Made by a program: the position numbers and the translations under genes. Below the pieces are notes generated by a model, which was given only the letters and a program-made list of their open reading frames with translations, made no database searches and was not told the DNA's origin. Positions 61,401-64,000 of a DNA stretch of 64,000 nt are shown one piece after another. The stretch is from Chlamydiia bacterium. Its GTDB lineage: Bacteria > Chlamydiota > Chlamydiia > Chlamydiales > Simkaniaceae. Numbering within the stretch: position 1 is the first letter of the stretch; each line of letters opens with the position of its first letter. The stretch covers positions 334,065 through 398,064 of the forward strand of contig JAUIEV010000002.1 in NCBI GenBank assembly GCA_030429605.1, written 5' to 3'.

Positions 61401-63537
61401 AAAAATTGAAATATTCGATCCAGACGATCACCTCCTTGCACTTGTACTAAAAGACCCTCATGGAACAACCATCCGCTCAGAAAAGCACACGTACAACAAA
61501 ATCGGCCTCCCCATTAAAACTGTCTATGCATCACCTGAAAACACTATTACTCTTCATAAAGAATACGATGCAAACGGAAACCTCATTTCTCTCACAGAAG
61601 AAACGAACGGGATAACAAAAACGACAAGGTATCGATACAACAAATACAACGAGCGCATCGAAACCATCAAGCCCAGTGGAACATCAATCTACTACACCTA
61701 TGATGCCAAGGGGAGAAAAATCACGCTCAAATCCTCAGACAATACTGTAAATGAAACAAGAACCTATGACCAGTATGACAATCTTATCGCCTTTACTTCT
61801 CATGGGAAATCAATTGCACGAACATACGATAAAAATGGAAACCTCCTTTCTGAAACTCTCCCCAATGGCTTCCAAATATCGTCCACATACAACGATGCTG
61901 ACCAAAGAACAACACTCGAAACACCACACGGCCAAACTACCTACACCTTCAAAGACGCTCGCCTCCATGCTCTCACCAATCAAAAAACCCATACCTACAC
62001 GTATGACCAAGAAGAAAATGTCTCTTCAGAGCAAAATATTTACGGGCATTCCTACCAACACTCCTATGACCACCTTGGGAGAAAAACCAATACCCACACC
62101 CCTCTCTTCACCGAAACAGCCGCTTATGATTCTGAAGGCAACATCACCAGTTATTCATTCAATAATGACGCACACACCTACACATACGGCTATCAGAATC
62201 AACTCCTTACAGACAACAACACGTCCTACGCATACGATGCACACTACAAACCCCTCTCAATACAAAATACGCCACTCTCCTACAACTCTGACAACACCCT
62301 GAACACCTACGCATCAACTATCTTCACCTACGATGTAGATAAACGTCGAACAGCTACACAGAACACCACCTACCACTACGACGCCCTCGATCGCCTCATT
62401 GAAATCCAAACACCCAGCACAAAAATCACCTTCACCTATGACACATTAAACAGGCTCCTCGCACAAACCAGCCACAATACAACAACCCACTTTCTCTACG
62501 ACGATCTCATAGAAATCGGCGACGAGCACACCCTTCGTATCATCGGCCCCACCGGCACAACCCACCTCCTCATACAAGACACCCTCTACGCGCCCTACAC
62601 AGACCTCGTTGGCAACATTCGTACTCTCTCAACAACAACCCTCATTGAACAATACCCATACTCACTCTTTGGAGAAAACACACCTTCATCCCACCTCTCA
62701 CCCTACCTCTATCAAACAAAGCGCCCCATAACCAACCTCTATCACTTTGGCTCCCGCGTCTACGATCCACAAACACTCCAATGGCTCGTTCCCGACCCTA
62801 TCCTCTACGAGGACGCCCCCTTCCTCTACCAATTCCTAAAAAACAACCCCTTCACCTACTCAGACGAATTCGGCCTCTCAGTTTCTCCCTCAAGCACTGC
62901 TATGTGGAACTCCTGGCAACAAGACACAGTTCCTCGTTACGAGTTTCTGACAAACGATACCCTTGCAGCATTCCACGGAATTACAACAAACATCATCGAT
63001 ACAGGTAATTTCATAGCCAACGCAGCTACCCTCGATTTTAGCTTTCAAGGAAAGCCTTTGCAACCTATACAAGACACAATCAACACAGGATTTTCCCATC
63101 TTCTTTCGAAAAATGGATCTGAACGCTTCGACAATGTAAGTAATGCATGGAACACCACCACCTCTCTTTCAACATTGGCTCTTGGAAGCTCCGGAGTTGT
63201 AAAAGGTGTACTAAGATTTGGAAGCTTAGCTAAAGCTCCATTAAAAGTTTTCAAAATTTTTCCCACAAAAACACAAACATCCATTACACCCAAAAACTTC
63301 TTCAAACAAAAAACGTATTCAGAGATGGAAATACTTTTGCGCAACAAATTTGGAGCACCTAAACCAGGAGCTCCAGGGGGTAAGTCATTTTATAATCCTA
63401 GTACTAAGCGTACTTTTCATTTGCATCTTCAAAAGGGCCATTTCGATGGGAAACCACATATTGACATTCGACGCAGAGGGCGTTATCCTGAAAGAAAATT
63501 TTTACTGAAAGAGTACGAAAATACATATGGAAGATGA
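58495..63537 (+). CDS. Rhs/YD-repeat polymorphic toxin
   Basis: 1680 residues. Sec-type signal peptide (LLSLLFLFSSLIGMD), then a DUF6531-like start (GCVNVQGGEFFTVSSDI; IEPITIKRVYVSSG), then about 1200 residues of YD repeats such as YEYDRFGNCIKETDPLGR, YTYDLAGRLLSKRKL and KEYDANGNLISLTEE that would form the shell. The Rhs core is YPYSLFGEN, FGSRVYDPQTLQWLVPDP, QFLKNNPFTYSDEFGLS (to about residue 1462). The last ~218 residues are the variable tip; the end has GKSFYNPSTKRTFHLHLQKG and KPHIDIRRRGRYPER, likely a nuclease-type toxin that I cannot place in a named family. The next gene overlaps its stop and is the probable immunity gene. Contact-dependent killing of bacteria is the known role of such proteins. 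Confidence 0.9.
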   Translation: MKMLLSLLFLFSSLIGMDISTVGAVFDGEPDATVAGCVNVQGGEFFTVSSDIHVEAIEPITIKRVYVSSGHVDAQNIWTILPERLLYEENNTFYVNEPGGGVVPLHALNGQEYVVDISKLSNSVTNTAHGEIGAHTNIKNYKGYRFSESHMEITAPDGTIRNYRIALLNKETTQKKKKTTVRTASVFVLVETILPNGNHILYEYARGVVGGSSQGSALKKELLPLKITTTNPSKTITYASLSFAWNGDSLTFQTSTGQKGTYHGSLRHITKKENGYKKDIYFSAFDAFSGTHGQEEQLVYLPHTPTQLFLLEQRRHNLGRGLNASYYAPDTWHTNFDGGQIKTEKEDPRNYRVRELYEMCGPHGEMEPTHLFNYFLPGHTSHSPVTHVTFSDKSHAEYTFAPQRGYLTKHEIFDQKNHLLRTIEYGWNHAQQGNLLYKKFSGKAGKIRSLHYTYARNNTTSVKQETLKGNLTGRSSNEAYVKKYTTSPDRFHMPLVKKEANGLTKDFTYHSGTNLPKSICTYNGNTLLKRETREYDKNNLLFKHTIEDGKGLSFSTIYQRREESPAIGFPQEEYSFSGSQFTGKTSYTYDTQCRVTEKSVYDSAEKLLFTLNYEYDRFGNCIKETDPLGRVTNRTYNAFGQLLYEQKGNEPYSTTYTYDKMGRHTQQIRTSLDGSTKTSSKRYNKRSHLISSTDELGNKTTYQPDPLGRPLVQVLPGEREYTYKYDFFDQPISSKDPVGRESSTTYTARGDACKYTSYTSEKGCTIYHLDGRIKEIHTPKYIKKYSYDLYHNISSITHVDKQGQHLFTEFIKKYNAFYLLEETTSSGQTLTYSYDQKGRLACKQIATASIHYTYDDLDNLIHETHSLGNHPQYSISYTYDLAGRLLSKRKLGETNNLLSSTCYEYDQYDNIIAKHTQKTSEYFTYDGWNRLASHTDAEGNTTTYAYTDGFTYNKLSCSQKTTISPRGVRKIEIFDPDDHLLALVLKDPHGTTIRSEKHTYNKIGLPIKTVYASPENTITLHKEYDANGNLISLTEETNGITKTTRYRYNKYNERIETIKPSGTSIYYTYDAKGRKITLKSSDNTVNETRTYDQYDNLIAFTSHGKSIARTYDKNGNLLSETLPNGFQISSTYNDADQRTTLETPHGQTTYTFKDARLHALTNQKTHTYTYDQEENVSSEQNIYGHSYQHSYDHLGRKTNTHTPLFTETAAYDSEGNITSYSFNNDAHTYTYGYQNQLLTDNNTSYAYDAHYKPLSIQNTPLSYNSDNTLNTYASTIFTYDVDKRRTATQNTTYHYDALDRLIEIQTPSTKITFTYDTLNRLLAQTSHNTTTHFLYDDLIEIGDEHTLRIIGPTGTTHLLIQDTLYAPYTDLVGNIRTLSTTTLIEQYPYSLFGENTPSSHLSPYLYQTKRPITNLYHFGSRVYDPQTLQWLVPDPILYEDAPFLYQFLKNNPFTYSDEFGLSVSPSSTAMWNSWQQDTVPRYEFLTNDTLAAFHGITTNIIDTGNFIANAATLDFSFQGKPLQPIQDTINTGFSHLLSKNGSERFDNVSNAWNTTTSLSTLALGSSGVVKGVLRFGSLAKAPLKVFKIFPTKTQTSITPKNFFKQKTYSEMEILLRNKFGAPKPGAPGGKSFYNPSTKRTFHLHLQKGHFDGKPHIDIRRRGRYPERKFLLKEYENTYGR
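62851..62874 (+). repeat. Rhs core junction, source copy of the duplicated segment
   Basis: TTCACCTACTCAGACGAATT and the next four bases encode FTYSDEFG at the end of the Rhs core, where conserved core turns into the variable tip. The same 24 bases with one change recur at 63901-63924 after the immunity gene. Such repeats allow tip exchange by recombination. Confidence 0.8.
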
Positions 63538-63853
63538 TTTAGAAAAGCTAGAATTTTATAAAACTGCAACGTTTTCGATTTACAGAAATATCATATTTTC
63601 TAGTATTGTTTTATCTTCAGAAGATGAAATAAATGAACTAAGAACTGGCAGAAAAAAAAAGGAAATTGAAACATATTTAAACCACTTTCATCTTTCAGCA
63701 ATAAGTCTCAATTTAGATAGACAAAGAGAGTATGCATTTATTCTATCCCAAACATGGAGAGCATCTCTGAACAAGAATTTCCCCGACAAAAACATTGCCA
63801 TCGAAACGAAAGAATATCCGCAAGAAATCATCATGTTTGTTTTTGAGGAATAA
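63527..63853 (+). CDS. Putative immunity protein for the Rhs toxin
   Basis: 108 residues, acidic (ends YPQEIIMFVFEE), cytoplasmic, no recognised family. It starts 11 bases before the end of the Rhs gene and has more A+T than the Rhs shell, as toxin tips and immunity genes usually do. Position and size are the reason for the call; binding to the tip is inference. Confidence 0.7.
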   Translation: MEDDLEKLEFYKTATFSIYRNIIFSSIVLSSEDEINELRTGRKKKEIETYLNHFHLSAISLNLDRQREYAFILSQTWRASLNKNFPDKNIAIETKEYPQEIIMFVFEE

Positions 63854-63882
63854 GACAACTATCCATCAGATCCGGTCTCTAG

Positions 63883-64000
63883 CCACCTCTAAAAACATCC
63901 TTCACCTACTCAGATGAATTCGGCTCATTCGTTATCTCCGTCACTCCTGGCACCTACAATACAGACACCACTTTTGCACAAAAAAGCCTTGATTTCATGC
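63883..64000 (+). pseudogene. Displaced Rhs core end plus second toxin tip (orphan cassette, cut by the window edge)
   Basis: After a stop at 63880 the frame reads PPLKTSFTYSDEFGSFVISV and continues open to the last base. TTCACCTACTCAGATGAATT at 63901 repeats the end of the Rhs core at 62851-62874 (23 of 24 bases). Two bases are missing just upstream (compare AAAAACAACCCC with AAAAACATCC), so it has no start codon and cannot make a full Rhs protein by itself. It is the expected trace of an earlier toxin tip pushed downstream when the present tip was inserted. Confidence 0.78.
63901..63924 (+). repeat. Rhs core junction, displaced copy
   Basis: Second copy of the 24-base segment at 62851-62874, one base different, starting the orphan tip. 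Recombination between the two would remove the current tip and immunity gene and join the orphan tip to the core. Confidence 0.8.

Noticed and set aside
61751..62302. 183-residue plus-strand frame inside the Rhs gene in another frame
   Set aside because: Thr/Pro/His-rich out-of-frame reading of the YD repeats; no start signal.
58495..63537. Rhs gene as an autotransporter or polymorphic membrane protein (Pmp)
   Set aside because: No GGA(I/L/V) or FxxN repeats and no C-terminal barrel; the YD repeats and Rhs core are clear.
1..64000. tRNA, rRNA, insertion sequence or prophage genes
   Set aside because: All gaps were read on both strands; none contains a tRNA T-arm pattern with matching acceptor ends, and no transposase, integrase or phage structural motif was found.

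Overview
The window reads as a segment of the chromosome of a chlamydia-like (environmental) member of the Chlamydiae. The main evidence is: (i) a roughly 1875-residue UvrA with four ABC ATPase modules, the tandem-fused form known from chlamydiae; (ii) the neighbourhood cydB-cydA / diadenylate cyclase / YbbR protein / lipid A acyltransferase, which resembles the order I recall from Chlamydia trachomatis; (iii) two MOMP-like outer membrane proteins; (iv) a SET-domain protein and several large proteins without recognised relatives that look like secreted effectors. Genus cannot be fixed from the sequence alone.

Layout. 1-9600 holds housekeeping and envelope genes: the end of dxs, nadK, cydBA on the minus strand, then a tightly overlapping plus-strand run (dacA, ybbR-type gene, a GT4 glycosyltransferase, htrB/lpxL, rsmE). 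9600-21700 is almost all minus strand: a MOMP-like porin, a long pyruvate kinase with an extra C-terminal swivel domain, a lipase-like protein, and a probable operon of four secreted beta-propeller-like paralogues followed by a second MOMP-like porin, ending at a perfect 15-bp hairpin. 21860-27600 holds the giant uvrA and, facing it, the small SRP RNA gene with its own promoter. 27890-34170 is one 2091-residue protein of unknown function. 34200-38500 has a P-loop/DRTGG protein, a heptosyltransferase-like enzyme, a POT peptide transporter and an arginase-family enzyme. 38650-44900 holds a pair of related unknown proteins, the SET protein, an RluA-type pseudouridine synthase, ssb and a 620-residue unknown. 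44840-52040 returns to housekeeping: two tandem Lgt-like genes with a shared insertion, rlmH, an MFS protein, a PIN/TRAM membrane protein, acpS, and a lemA-TPM pair. 52140-57100 is an accessory-looking patch: a small unknown, a protein with phosphatidylinositol-kinase-like motifs, an M50-like HELGH membrane protein and an AT-rich unknown. 57138-64000 holds a permease and then an Rhs polymorphic toxin with a linked putative immunity gene and a displaced second toxin-tip fragment that runs off the window.

How the parts work together. The envelope genes cover isoprenoid precursors (dxs), lipid A acylation, LPS core sugars, lipoprotein lipidation, c-di-AMP synthesis and a quinol oxidase. The propeller/porin cluster looks like a co-expressed set of surface proteins. 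The large unknowns, the SET protein and the PI-kinase-like protein are best read as candidates for action in the host cell. The Rhs locus suggests competition with other bacteria. These last roles are inference; no secretion signal other than Sec peptides can be proven from sequence. No tRNA, rRNA, CRISPR array, insertion sequence or integrase was seen.
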